From Clusia tigrina (taxonomy: Eukaryota > Arthropoda > Insecta > Diptera > Clusiidae): DNA of 64,000 nt. Shown here piece by piece: positions 1 through 9,456 of this stretch (position 1 is the stretch's first letter; every line of letters starts with the position of its first letter). A program made the translations under genes and the position numbers. A model generated the notes under the pieces. It saw only the letters and a program-made list of their open reading frames with translations, was not told the origin of the DNA and did not search any database. The DNA lies in the NCBI GenBank assembly GCA_920105625.2, contig OV050030.1, forward strand, positions 106,981,698 to 107,045,697. The letters are read 5' to 3'.

Positions 1-461
1 GATTGACAGATTTTATTAAATGTATCACCCAATCTCTCACTTTCGGTCTCAGGTATTCCATTAATTAATATATCCGTTGAGACAGCATCACCTTCAAATT
101 TTTCCACGTGGAATTGCAAGGAGTGCACATTTGACTTCAGTGTTTCAACCTCCGTGATGGATCGCTCAATTGCCGACACTCTAGACTCAATTTGTCTAAA
201 ATCTCTCTTGATATTAGACAACTCACCGGCCAACTCACTCATTTTCTGCATAACACGATCCTCAAGCAGCTTCACAGACCCGTTAAGCTTTGTGACAATG
301 CTCTCTTCAAGCTTAACCAACCGCTCATCCCATGCAGCCAGCAAACCAGAGTCAGAGAGCCTATCTGCAGTTGCTTTGTTCGCATTTGGTGTTGAGTGCA
401 AACTTGGCGCCAAATTTTGTTTCTCTCTTCTTTGCGCTGCTTGTCTTGTTGCCAATGACAT
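1..461 (-). CDS. LINE ORF1 protein, N-terminal part, runs off window
   Basis: Reading the minus strand from an ATG at 459-461, the frame stays open for about 153 codons to the window edge. After a basic, Gln/Arg-rich N-terminus comes a heptad-like coiled-coil segment (roughly residues 45-110, with many E/K/L and runs such as LEDRVMQKM). An RRM-like start (DILINGIPETESER) follows near residues 130-145. That order is typical of ORF1 RNA-binding chaperones of L1/CR1/L2-type LINEs, which coat the element RNA. No reverse transcriptase is visible because the element continues to the left. The exact clade cannot be settled from this piece. Confidence 0.7.
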   Translation of the reverse strand, partial: MSLATRQAAQRREKQNLAPSLHSTPNANKATADRLSDSGLLAAWDERLVKLEESIVTKLNGSVKLLEDRVMQKMSELAGELSNIKRDFRQIESRVSAIERSITEVETLKSNVHSLQFHVEKFEGDAVSTDILINGIPETESERLGDTFNKICQ

Positions 462-794
462 TTTTGCAAAAACAGGTTTCTTTATTTAATATCGACTATA
501 CAGAAAGAAAAAACTCAACAGAAACACCTACACTCAGTCACAACTTCAAGCTTTAGTAGGCGAATTAACAGATCAATATATCTGGCAAATAGCATAAAAA
601 CCGCTCTCTACTCGTTAGCACCAAAAACACGTCTACTCACTATGACTCATTAGCTTTACATTAAAACACAAAGCTCGAAAGTGAAAAACAGACAAATCCT
701 GGATACGGCCTAATTAACTGGAAAACATTAAAAGAACTACCTGATTCTATAATAATATATATTAGAAATATATTTTATGCAATATTTAGACTAA
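462..794. other. Non-coding, probable 5' leader of the LINE plus AT-rich DNA
   Basis: There is no convincing coding frame on either strand. The part next to 461 lies upstream of the minus-strand ORF1 start and is probably its 5' leader. The rest is AT-rich and unassigned. Confidence 0.4.
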
Positions 795-1205
795 ATCATT
801 AAAATTCAACCTGGCGTAAAACACCTAGACGTAATAATGGACGCCAAACTTACTTGGTAGACAACAGATAAAAAGTAAACAATACGAAATAAGAAACAAA
901 TTGAGACAATTAAGTTCGCTACAAAGAAGAAGTTTCAAATTATCTGTACATAATAAACAAAAAATATATAAGGCAATAATCAAACCAATATATAAATACG
1001 GGATAGAATGCTGGAGGACTGCGAGCAAAGCCAACATACAACTGATCCAAAGAACACAACCAAAAATTCTCCGTTCAATAACGAAGGCTTGTACGTGACG
1101 AATGAAGACATTCACAATGACTTGAACATTGACACGGTAGAGAAAACCATACAAAAATGTTGCAGAAAATACACGGAGCGTGTAAAGACCGGATGGAAAA
1201 TTTCC
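795..1205 (+). pseudogene. Jockey-clade reverse transcriptase, 3' end fragment
   Basis: Plus-strand frames encode the post-palm end of a jockey-type ORF2: a KHLDVIMDAKLTW-like segment, then YKAIIKPIYKYGIECW and IQRTQPKILRSI, then TNEDIHNDLNID in another frame. In jockey elements these follow the YADD catalytic box and end near the protein C-terminus. At least one stop near 840-860 and a frameshift near 1095 break it. The catalytic core is absent, so this is a dead 5'-truncated copy. It stops just before a palindromic repeat. Confidence 0.8.
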
Positions 1206-1239
1206 CACAAAGAAGGTTAACGATTCTATTCTGTCCAAA

Positions 1240-1270
1240 TTCACTATTTGTAAACGTGACAAATAGTGAA
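1240..1270. repeat. 12-bp perfect inverted repeat (stem-loop)
   Basis: TTCACTATTTGT at 1240-1251 pairs perfectly with ACAAATAGTGAA at 1259-1270 around a 7-base loop. A related palindrome, TTCACTATTAGTGAA, lies at 2090-2104. This could be the end of a small non-autonomous element. Confidence 0.6.
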
Positions 1271-1453
1271 TGCAAATTTGTGAATAAAAAGTTCTGGCCG
1301 TATTCTGTCAAAACATTTAGAAGGGGAAAGCTCCAAAAGCTGAACCTAAGCGAGGTGAAAGCTACTTAGAGAAAAACAGCCGATTTGATTGGTGATTTGA
1401 GTGAAAAGCGCTAAATTTTCAATTCAAATAAAAGAAAAATATATTTAAAAGTA

Positions 1454-1634
1454 GCCGCCCTCTGTGGTCTAGGGGTAAGCATGCTAGACTCACACCCCGA
1501 GACTCGCAGGTTCAAATCCTGCCACGGGCTCTCCAAAATGCTTCTTTCTATAAAAGCCTCAGTAGCTAGTACTCAATCCCCAAACACCTTGCACTCATAA
1601 TTAATTATGGTGTAAGATAAAATAATAATAATAA
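1454..1634 (+). mobile_element. tRNA-derived SINE with target-site duplication
   Basis: A 181-bp unit starts with a tRNA-like head and ends in an (ATA)n tail. The head carries a pol III A-box-like motif (TGGTCTAGGGG) and a B box (GGTTCAAATCC). The T-arm is perfect (GCAGG, loop, CCTGC). The acceptor and anticodon stems pair poorly, so a working tRNA is unlikely. The direct repeat TTTAAAAGTA flanks both sides (1444-1453 and 1635-1644), as expected of LINE-mediated insertion. SINEs encode no protein and rely on a partner LINE. Confidence 0.82.
1465..1519 (+). promoter_or_regulatory. Internal RNA polymerase III promoter (A and B boxes)
   Basis: The A-box-like TGGTCTAGGGG lies at 1465-1475 and the B box GGTTCAAATCC at 1509-1519. 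The 33-base gap is normal for tRNA genes and tRNA-derived SINEs. The B box differs from the GGTTCGANTCC consensus at one position. Confidence 0.7.
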
Positions 1635-1644
1635 TTTAAAAGTA

Positions 1645-2394
1645 ATATATATTTAATTTATAAAAATCTAAGATTTATATATAATATAAATATAAAAAAA
1701 ATTATATTTGAGCGAGCAACTCAAGAACAGTCGCGTTGCTGTGCAAGAACCGTACTGCGAGAGGCAAAGATGTTGTTTGCGTATCGTGCGGCAACAACTG
1801 CTCGATTAGCCTGCGACACAGCAATTAGCTGAGGCGGTAATTGCTTGAAAATAACTCTTCACTGAGTGAAAAGGGATCACTACATATCATATTTTTTAAT
1901 AATCGTCGCCTTTTTAATTTTTTTCTCTGTGATTTCCTCTTTGATTAATAACAGCATAACTTATTCTATTTGAAGACCTTAAATTGTACTTCACTCGCTG
2001 TCAATACCTATCGCGCCATTTACTAAACAGTAAATGATAGAGCTTCGAATTTTCTGTCAGAATACCGAATACTGACTATTTGTCAAATATTCACTATTAG
2101 TGAATTAGGTGAGCACTTAAGTCTCGCCATAATAGGGCCGTAAAGCGAATGGCACCCAGAGAATTTCCATAGGTTTTAATTTTATCTTTTGGTGTTTTGT
2201 TTTTATATATATTAATATGTATGTAGGAATAAATAATAAAAATTCTTGACTAAAAATATTTGCTCTGGCAATGGCCAGAATATATAGTATAGCCAAATTG
2301 TTCAAATAATTTAATTATTGTTGAAAAACATAATTGTAAATGATTTGGGGATTGAAACAAAAATTTATGTATATAAGACCCTATTGGAAAAAAA
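1645..2394. other. AT-rich unassigned DNA
   Basis: No coding frame is supported. It contains the palindrome TTCACTATTAGTGAA (2090-2104), and around 2055-2105 an imperfect inverted match to the sequence at 1240-1315. Confidence 0.4.
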
Positions 2395-2399
2395 TTCGA

Positions 2400-2538
2400 A
2401 ATCCCAGTAGGAAAGACAAGGACAATCACAAGTAATAAAAAAGAAAATATCCTAACCGGAATTGACCGATATATTACAGTAATAAAACTCAAGAGAAGTC
2501 CATCTGTCCATCCAGACAACTACGCTAACTGGAGGTAG
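2400..2538 (+). pseudogene. Jockey ORF1 (gag-like) fragment
   Basis: The plus-strand frame contains LTGIDRYITVIKLKRSPS. The same motif occurs upstream of the nucleic-acid-binding domain in the jockey ORF1 copies at 24060 (GLDRYITVLKRGRSP) and 58600 (GIDRYIVVKRKLSP) in this window. Only about 45 codons survive before a stop. It is a relic of a jockey ORF1 and probably belongs with the RT fragment at 2854. Confidence 0.65.
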
Positions 2539-2853
2539 TGAACTGACTGATCAAATTCTGTGCATGTACTGTCTCAATTCACCGCGCTCTAAACTATTTG
2601 TTCCATATTAAATAAATAAGTCAAGTAGAAAGCAGTAGTTTTTTTTAAAACAAAAAAAATTATTGGAGATATTCTGGACTTCACCCCCGTAGAAGACATT
2701 TGCAATAACACAACCTATACCACTGAAAAAAGATGATTAAGAGGAAATCATCCTGAGCATGATATTCAGCAATAACTTATAAGTCTCAGCAACACAAGGG
2801 ACTAAATATGGACGACCACCCGAAAATTAAAAATCCCGATCACTTTGGAGAGG

Positions 2854-2966
2854 CCCATTCGATTATTTAATGGTAGTTGGGCTAGAACTGACTCAGAAAA
2901 AGGAAATGAATTCTCTGGGCACCTACAAAATGTGTTCACACCCAACCCAGAAAAGAGGTATCTAGC
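2854..2966 (+). pseudogene. Jockey ORF2 linker fragment (before RT)
   Basis: The frame reads PIRLFNGSWARTDSEKG, then FTPNP. This is the stretch between endonuclease and reverse transcriptase in jockey ORF2; compare GAWARTDTEKG near 22240. It ends at a stop and meets a gag-like frame. Only about 38 codons remain. Confidence 0.6.
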
Positions 2967-3503
2967 ATGGTAGACAATAAGGTTGAGGAAATTCATTAAA
3001 AATCCGTAGAACAAAAATTCATTGAGATCGAGCAAAAGCAGAGTGAATTTAATCAGCTAATAGAACAAAAATGCATATACTACAGTAAGGTACTTCGAAC
3101 TATTTCAGAAAATCAGCGATGTTTTTAAGAAGGGTTAATGATTGCCGTTAAGCGGAAGTGTGACAGTCAACATCGTAAGCAGATGTACCAAGTAGAGCTA
3201 CGAACGTGGATACCGAAGAATGGCGAGTCTCTACAAAAGGTTTGCAGCAAAAGTGCAACGGTTGTCCCATATTGCCTATCCAGGAGAGGGTATTGTCAGG
3301 TATGATGGACAATTTTTTTATATGAATGTTGCGTATATAGAGACAGTAGCCAGGACCTTGACATCAGACACAGCAACTTGTGTGTGCCAGTCAGTATACA
3401 GGACCCGACAGATGCAGGTGAAAAGCAGACAAAGTGTCGCGGGTAAATACTTTACTTGCGGTGAGGTTGACCGCATGACTCGTGATTGTCAGTCGGGTCG
3501 CAA
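2967..3503 (+). pseudogene. LTR-retrotransposon gag fragment with one zinc knuckle
   Basis: From an ATG at 2967 the frames give a charged, coiled-coil-like start (VEQKFIEIEQKQSEF). A capsid-like stretch (RTWIPKNGESLQ, then FAAKVQRLSHIAYPG after a frameshift) follows, and then a degraded nucleocapsid knuckle (FTCGEVDRMTRDC; the usual first Cys and Gly-His are altered). This fits a Ty3/gypsy gag. It ends abruptly at about 3503, where the sequence changes to the opposite-strand integrase of the next element. It is broken by several stops and shifts. Confidence 0.6.
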
Positions 3504-3504
3504 A

Positions 3505-4327
3505 TTTCCAAATTTAATGTCCAGCTTTCTAGTTTCTCCAGTACTTGGCAGAGCACCTTCAATTAGGACAAGGTCACCTTCGTTGTAGTTCTGACGTTTT
3601 TATACTTGGCATCGAAGCGAGTCTTCCAGATTTTTGTATGTTTTATCGCTGATTTTCGTTGTTTAGATAAAGTTGATTTTTCGTATGAAGAGTCCAACTC
3701 GTGAAGGACAGCTAACATTTTATTGCCATTGATGTCCCGCATAGGGAATTCGTAAATAAGATCGATCGGTGAATATTTTGTTGTCGAATTCACTGCTGTG
3801 TTGATATTACATTGAAATCCGCGTAATTCCAAGTCTCAATCCATGACATTTTTCGATGTCTTCCAGTAAGACAATATAGAATGGTTAACACATTCGTTTA
3901 ATCTATTAGCCCGGATGTTGTTGCTTTTACTGAATTCAGAAAATGTTGTCGAGTAAAGGGTGGTTCCTCTATCAGTAACAATTCACTTCGGTATGACAAC
4001 ACAACGCGTTACGTGATTTACAGCGTCTACTACTGGCTTTGTTTTTGTCATTTTGATGGCTATGATTACTGTATAGCGAGTAAGTACGTCCACTACAACC
4101 AGAATATATTCGCATCCACGGCGACTGCGAATAAACGGACCTAAGTGGTCCATGTGCAAGACTTCGACCGGTATTCGGGGAGTCTCCATTCCATAAAGTT
4201 GATACTCTTTTATTTTTGGTTCTCGACTGTAGCAACATTCAATGCACGATTTAATGTAATTTTTTACGAAATTCCTACAACTATGGAACCAAAAATGCTG
4301 AAATACTGTTCGAACCATGCTATCCAC
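3505..4327 (-). pseudogene. Gypsy-1 integrase
   Basis: The N-terminal part shows the end of the zinc-binding domain (FVKNYIKSCIEC). The start of the DDE core follows (LHMDHLGPF, first catalytic Asp, then YILVVVDVLTRY). The C-terminal tail (YNEGDLVLIEGALPSTG) lies in a shifted frame at 3505-3590 and resembles the post-core region of gypsy integrases. Frame changes near 3980, 3830 and 3600 make it non-functional. The enzyme would insert element cDNA. Confidence 0.75.
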
Positions 4328-4392
4328 ACCCGGATATCCGATATCGACATGGTAAAGTTTGATAGTCCGCCATCTTGCACCTCGAGGAACAA

Positions 4393-5830
4393 CTAAAAGT
4401 CCCTTTCCGTCGATATAGCATCTGTAAAGTCGCTTTGCTTACGTATTTTAGTTGTTACAATATCTAAAATTTCACATAGCTTCGCGTCTTGCTTCTGCAT
4501 CGAGGGTATCCAATCTTTGTCTGATATATCAATCGCCATCAAACATGTTGATACATCTTCCGTTTCTTGAGACGATTCTATTGAGGTCCTGTTCATTGCG
4601 TCGACGTGACTCTTCAGTATTTTCAGTAGCCAGCGTGATATTCGGGGAATTATTGGCATTGTTTTCTTCAAATTCGATATAGCTGAACAGTCTCTAAAGA
4701 CTAAATACATACGTGCGAAAATGCTGGAAAGCCTTAAGAAGAGCAAGCATTTCAAGCTCATATCCGTGATATTTGCTTTCTATTCGTGAGCACATTCGAC
4801 TAAAATACGCAATGGGTTTTAAAACATGTCCCTCTGCTTGTATTAGAATCGCCGCTTGTCCGAGTCTACTTGCATCACTATTAATCTCATGCTCCTTTTC
4901 CACATCGTAAACACCTAGAGCTCGTTCACTCGTTAAAATGTCGATTAATTTTCGAATCGCAGCTTCTCAATAGGGTGTCCATTAGAAAGGAACATCTTTT
5001 CTTAACAAACGTGATGTTGTGTGGCGATGTGAGCGTATTGATGAACAAATTTTCTAAAATATCCCGTAAGTCCAAGAAAACGTCTGACTTCCGTGACCGT
5101 GGTTGGTTTCGGGAACTCTATTATGGCTATTGTTTGTTTTTAATCGTCCACGTCTTATACCATCTTCATCGATTTCGTGATCCAGAAAGTTATACATATT
5201 TTTTTAAAGAAACATTTTGAACGTTGTAACATCAACGCGTTCTTCTTTATAATTTAAAGAAACTCAATAAATAACCGAGGCCTTCACCAAAAGTGTGTGC
5301 TGCAATGATCACTTCGTCTACGTAACTTATCACTTTACCCTTGAGAGGTTCGCTAAATTTAGCCATCATTTTCTGGAACGTACATGGGACATTACGAAGC
5401 CCGAGTGGCATTCAATTAAATTCATAATGACCGCTGTGAGTGATGAACACTGTATACCGCTTCGATTCTTCGTCCATTTCAATCTGGTAATGCCCAGACA
5501 ACATATAGAGAATGGTGAATTTTTTTTTCCTCTCAATGTTGACAAGACGCCGTCAACTGTTGGTATCGGCCATGGTTGTTTCTCGATAATTGAAATCAAC
5601 GCACGAGAGTCTACACAAAGTCGATCTTCGCCGTTTGACTTTGAGACTAAAACCACAGGAGATGCATATAACTATGATGATAGTCGAATTATTTCGAATT
5701 CGAGAAGTTTTCGATTTACAATTTCCTGTTTTGGAATGGGAATTGCATAAGGTTTCTTTACGATAGGGATTGTAGAAGTAACAACGATCTCCATTTTCGT
5801 TGCCTTTCATTTACCAATTTCGTGTAGTTT
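4393..5830 (-). pseudogene. Gypsy-1 reverse transcriptase and RNase H
   Basis: Palm-domain remnants include VVLVSKSNGEDRLCVD at about 5650-5600 and a catalytic box reading SYVDEV near 5320, where the second Asp of the usual YxDD is Glu. RNase H follows at 4694-4903, with NSDASRLGQAAILIQ, then PIAYFSR and YELEMLALLKAFQHFR. Multiple stops and shifts lie between the parts. It would copy element RNA to cDNA in virus-like particles if intact. Confidence 0.78.
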
Positions 5831-5997
5831 TTCACCGAAACAGTCCGAATGAGTATTTAACACTGTCAGTAATAGATTTTTTTCGTTATCCGACAGATGA
5901 TTGTTCACCTTTAATTTTTTAGCGTTGACCGAGTTGACAATTTTCGTTTTCGATTTCGACGCGCGCTTTTGAAAGTTCATCGATACCTACTGTCATG

Positions 5998-6318
5998 TCA
6001 TATAATGGTATCGTCATCAATTACGATTGAGACATTTCTAAAGTCATTAAGACGGTAACAAACATTAGGTAATTTTTCGCGGCATAAAGATTCGCCTCCT
6101 GCAAAACTGGATAAAAGTCTTTCGCAGTCTACCGATTCGTTTCGTAAAAGTTTAGCTATTTTCCTTTTACAGAGTGACTCACCGCTTCCGGAATCGATTA
6201 TGGCATTGCATGTAACACCGTTTAGCATTATATCCTTTGTGACCATCTTCTCAATGGAATTTACCGGACTTTGTTTAGAACAACCCTGTATTGTGAGCTG
6301 TTGAAGAGCATAACTCAC
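5998..6318 (-). pseudogene. Gypsy-1 aspartic protease
   Basis: The frame contains NAIIDSGSGESL, an aspartic-protease active site of D-S/T-G form, as in retroelement proteases that cut Gag-Pol. It lies between the gag knuckle and the RT. The surrounding frame is open for about 100 codons but is separated from gag by a shift. Confidence 0.65.
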
Positions 6319-7050
6319 ATATTGGCTTACGTTGCGGCTTCACACAATTTTTCGATATATGCCAGCGCTCATGAAAATTATAACACAAAGGTCCCGATCC
6401 CTTATGTTTCGAGTCCCAATTGTCATTTTTGGATTTTCCCGAAGCCACCATTTTCTTTGACACTAGCAGCTGATTCGACAAATCAGCTGATAGTGTCAAA
6501 TTTTTGAGTTCGAAGTGATATTTAATGTCAATAACAAATCCGCGCACTTCACGATTTGCAAGGCAGATCAAATTTTACGAAGCCCATCATCATCAAATCC
6601 GTTAATGATGTATTTAGTAATTGCTTTATCGTCTATATGACCGCAACGACCGATAGCTAACATTCGATAATAATATTCGGTTAAACTTTCAGAATTGGTT
6701 TTCGAAATATTCATTAATTCGATATGAACATCCGCACCATTACGAAATCACACCATTTTCTGAATATAGATTGAGAGTCAATTCATAATTTCGCAACTCC
6801 TTGTTGTTTCTAATCGCTAGCAGCAAAATATGTTCGTGCTAGTTATACGTATTCTTCAACGGTTTCCATAAATTGTACGTAATATTTTTTTTGACTGGAT
6901 CAAATATTGGTACCGCATCGGATATATCTTGAAACCTCCAACGATTTGAATTATTAGGCGTTTCTAACAAAATATATGCTATCAGCATTCGTTCACAATG
7001 TAGCGGCATTATCAGTCGTTGTTACCGGGACTACGAAGTGTGAGTACTTG
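6275..7050 (-). pseudogene. Gypsy-1 gag
   Basis: Minus-strand frames give a capsid-like segment (ESLTEYYYRMLAIGRCGHI, around 6600-6690) and a degraded zinc knuckle (CYNFHERWHISKNC) with a second Cys pair at about 6290-6330. Upstream the segment DAVPIFDPVKKN (near 6900) also fits gag. Stops and frame changes interrupt it. It overlaps the protease frame, as usual for gag-pol. Confidence 0.65.
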
Positions 7051-7069
7051 CGTATGAATTCGGCACACA

Positions 7070-7430
7070 AGTTTTCTTATCAGATTTTGTTTTATTTAAT
7101 ATTTCATCAATTCATACTTAATTTAAAATACCTAATATAAATTAATACTTCTTTGCAAATCTTTGATATCTTTTACACTGAGGTGTAAGTTCGCTCTACT
7201 GCAATGTCATTACCAGACTAAAGGTCAAAATGCACACTCCGCCCACGGCTCAAGCAAGCAGAGCTCGTAAGCCGTTGATCCCGCGCCTCGCGTGCCCCGC
7301 TCTTCCATCCGACAACAGCCGAGCGCATTGCTTCAGTCAAGCGCAGAACAACGATCGCAAAGTCCCGACGACCACGCAGAGCGGGCGCGACGATGTCAGT
7401 CGCCGCTCTCACCAAGCGATCGTGTTAACT
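7070..7430 (-). repeat. Gypsy-2 3' LTR (361 bp)
   Basis: On the minus strand it begins AGTTAACACG just after a purine tract and ends ...AAAACT, giving AGT/ACT termini. Its last 151 bp (7070-7220) match 12908-13058 with about six mismatches by eye. The middle is GC-rich. ORFs inside it are chance frames. Confidence 0.75.
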
Positions 7431-7442
7431 CCTACTCCGCTT
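7431..7442 (-). other. Polypurine tract of gypsy-2
   Basis: The minus strand reads AAGCGGAGTAGG immediately before the LTR start. In LTR elements such a tract primes plus-strand DNA synthesis. Confidence 0.6.
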
Positions 7443-8430
7443 AAGTGAAGTTCGTCCTAGGACTTCCTGAAGCTGTCGATCACGGTGCAGCGTGAATAGT
7501 ACCTAGCAACAGATTATAATGGCAACTGTAGCTAGGCCGAATAAGAAGGATATTGTTGGGAGTTTCTTCTCGACCTCTCGGATACGAATCTCCTTATTGA
7601 AAATAAGGAGAAAGGTTCCAGTAACCGTCCTGTCGCGCGTTGGCTGGTGTTATAACGGCGGAGTTTTTTCTTGATTATGATGATGCCATCATGGACGACT
7701 ACCACAGGTTCGAGGTGACATGATCTGGTGTTGCAACTGGTAGTTGTTGAGCGCATGTAGGCTGTGGCACCTCTTTACAAAATGTTATCGCGAGCGTCGC
7801 GGTACAACTTTCAATACCCAGTACTTGATTGCCGCCTTCAGCAACTTTGTTGTCTTCGGCGAGGTGGAAGATGATTCCATTTCGTTGAACTATATTTTTT
7901 ACATTCTAACTTAGGTATAGGATATTTGATAAGAAAATGTGAAAATTTATTGTCTAACAAAACTTTGATATAAGATATTTCTATAAGAACAACTATACTA
8001 GTATTGGTAGAACGCATGACAATTACTTTATTAATATCTTCTGAATCTAAAATAGAAGGATTTACTATTTTTTCTTTGCAAGGGTGACAGTCAGTATTAA
8101 ATTTTTCAGTTCGGAAATCATTGATCTGTTTCTAGGTAAGAGTGAATCTTATAATCTGCCAGTATCAATTTGTTTTGTCTTTAAATTGATAGTTACTTGT
8201 CTATTTTCGGAGTTTATAAGTTCTTGTTAACTGAATTTTATTTTTGCCTTTACCAATTGAATGAAAAAAATGTAAAAAATGTAAAATCTTATATGATTAA
8301 TGTAGTTTTTTCTTCTTAAATTTTCATTTCTTTAAATATGACTAAAAAAAGAAATTTAAAAACAAGACAGAAATATTCATCTTAGATTATCCTTATGGAC
8401 CACCCTCCCTTTAATAAGAACCGTGGTTCC
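7443..8430 (-). pseudogene. Gypsy-2 env-like region (degraded)
   Basis: The position between integrase and 3' LTR is where errantiviruses carry env. Minus-strand frames hold only scattered traces: a central stretch near 7890-8100 (for example LIKYPIPKLECKK), and near the end a hydrophobic, membrane-anchor-like segment (about 7505-7560) interrupted by a stop. Frames change repeatedly, so this is a dead copy. Assignment rests mainly on position and the hydrophobic end. Confidence 0.5.
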
Positions 8431-8539
8431 TAAATCTGCTTCTATTTTTTCTTCAGCATATAAAGGGGTTAATTTGTTTCCTAATCTTCTGTTTGATTTT
8501 ACAAGAACACGGTCCCCCACCTCGAAGACCCTGTTTTGT

Positions 8540-9010
8540 CGGGAGCCTTCGTTATTCTTTCCCTTATCTCTTTTCTAGTTTCTGGGGGTGTGGCTTGAAT
8601 TATAACTATATGTCTCTTGCCGGTTACAGAGTGAATCGTCCGATTGTACTCGACTGCGGCTATCAACTATGTCGTCTACTTTGTTCTCCAATTGCAAGCA
8701 CCTTGCAATCTCCAGAAGAGTGCTATGGAGCCGTTCGACCTGTCCATTTGAAGTGCTGTGAAGTGGAGGGGCATTTGCGATGTCAATGTCGAATTTCTTT
8801 TTTAGTAGAGAAGTAATAGTTTCCGATTTGAAAGCTGCTTCGGTATCGCAATAGATTATTTTGGTATTCAAGAAGATGTTCATTAATTGCAAAATTGGTC
8901 CTTTAATATCGATTATCGTACGTGATGGTATAGGCTGGACTACAGCGAATTTAGAAAACTTGTCGACGCACGTGAGGAAATACTTTTTGTCTGTCGAAAA
9001 AATGTCAATG
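8540..9010 (-). pseudogene. Gypsy-2 integrase core
   Basis: The frames show LHIDIFSTDKKYFLTCVDKF (first Asp), then IIYCDTEAAFKS (second Asp) and STSNGQVERLHSTLLEIARC (Glu), so all three DDE residues are visible. The zinc-binding HHCC domain that should precede the core is missing: the linker frame ends at 9019 and the core begins at once. A frame change occurs near 8890. Confidence 0.8.
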
Positions 9011-9018
9011 TGTAAAAT

Positions 9019-9456
9019 TTAATCTTCGTAGGATGGTATGGGTGTTACCCCAAACTCCTGATTATGCTTAGCCTGAACTATCTCCCTCTGTTCATTTTTG
9101 TCAACAATATCTGGCACCATTTTCCTACAGTGCCAAAATTTTGTTGATGGAAATTGTCTGACCAATTCGTGCTGAATGCTGGCGAGTACTGGTAGCTCGC
9201 AATGTATCGCATTTACTATGTTCGTGTTTATGATCACCTTGATTTCGTCCGGGAGGGTGTTTTTGTCTGTGAAGTGGATTAGGTGACGAGTTTTCTCGTC
9301 GAAAAGTATAAAGTTGCGTTTGGAACTAAATTGGGCTTCTTCCAGAATTATCTGGTTTCTAAAGCAATTAATTGGTTTGTCAGATGCTTCAACCGTGTAG
9401 GTTAGCGATTCCTCGCTGTGGATCGTTGCGTGGTCTAAATGAGCTTCTTGTTCCAA
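9019..9456 (-). pseudogene. Gypsy-2 RNase H-integrase connection region
   Basis: An open stretch of 145 codons. It lies after the RNase H and before the integrase core, and includes FWHCRKMVPDIVD and EQREIVQAKHN, the type of tether found in 17.6/297 elements before the zinc domain. It overlaps the preceding frame (9389-9456), which indicates a frameshift there. Confidence 0.6.

Larger units (their letters stand above)
3504..7069 (-). mobile_element. Ty3/gypsy element 1 (degenerate, no LTRs retained)
   Basis: On the minus strand the order is gag, protease, reverse transcriptase, RNase H and integrase, the standard Ty3/gypsy order. Each domain is split by frameshifts and stops. The integrase end is cut at about 3504 where it meets a plus-strand gag fragment, and the gag end is cut at 7069 by the LTR of gypsy element 2. 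No LTR of its own was found, so boundaries reflect truncation. Confidence 0.8.

Noticed and set aside
1461..1533. Functional tRNA gene
   Set aside because: The T-arm and pol III boxes are good, but acceptor and anticodon stems pair poorly, and an ATA tail plus target duplication show it is a SINE.
3563..3832. A separate small gene
   Set aside because: It is the central part of the gypsy-1 integrase, cut off by frameshifts.
7218..7448. ORFs on both strands in the GC-rich block
   Set aside because: They lie in the gypsy-2 LTR and have no domain.
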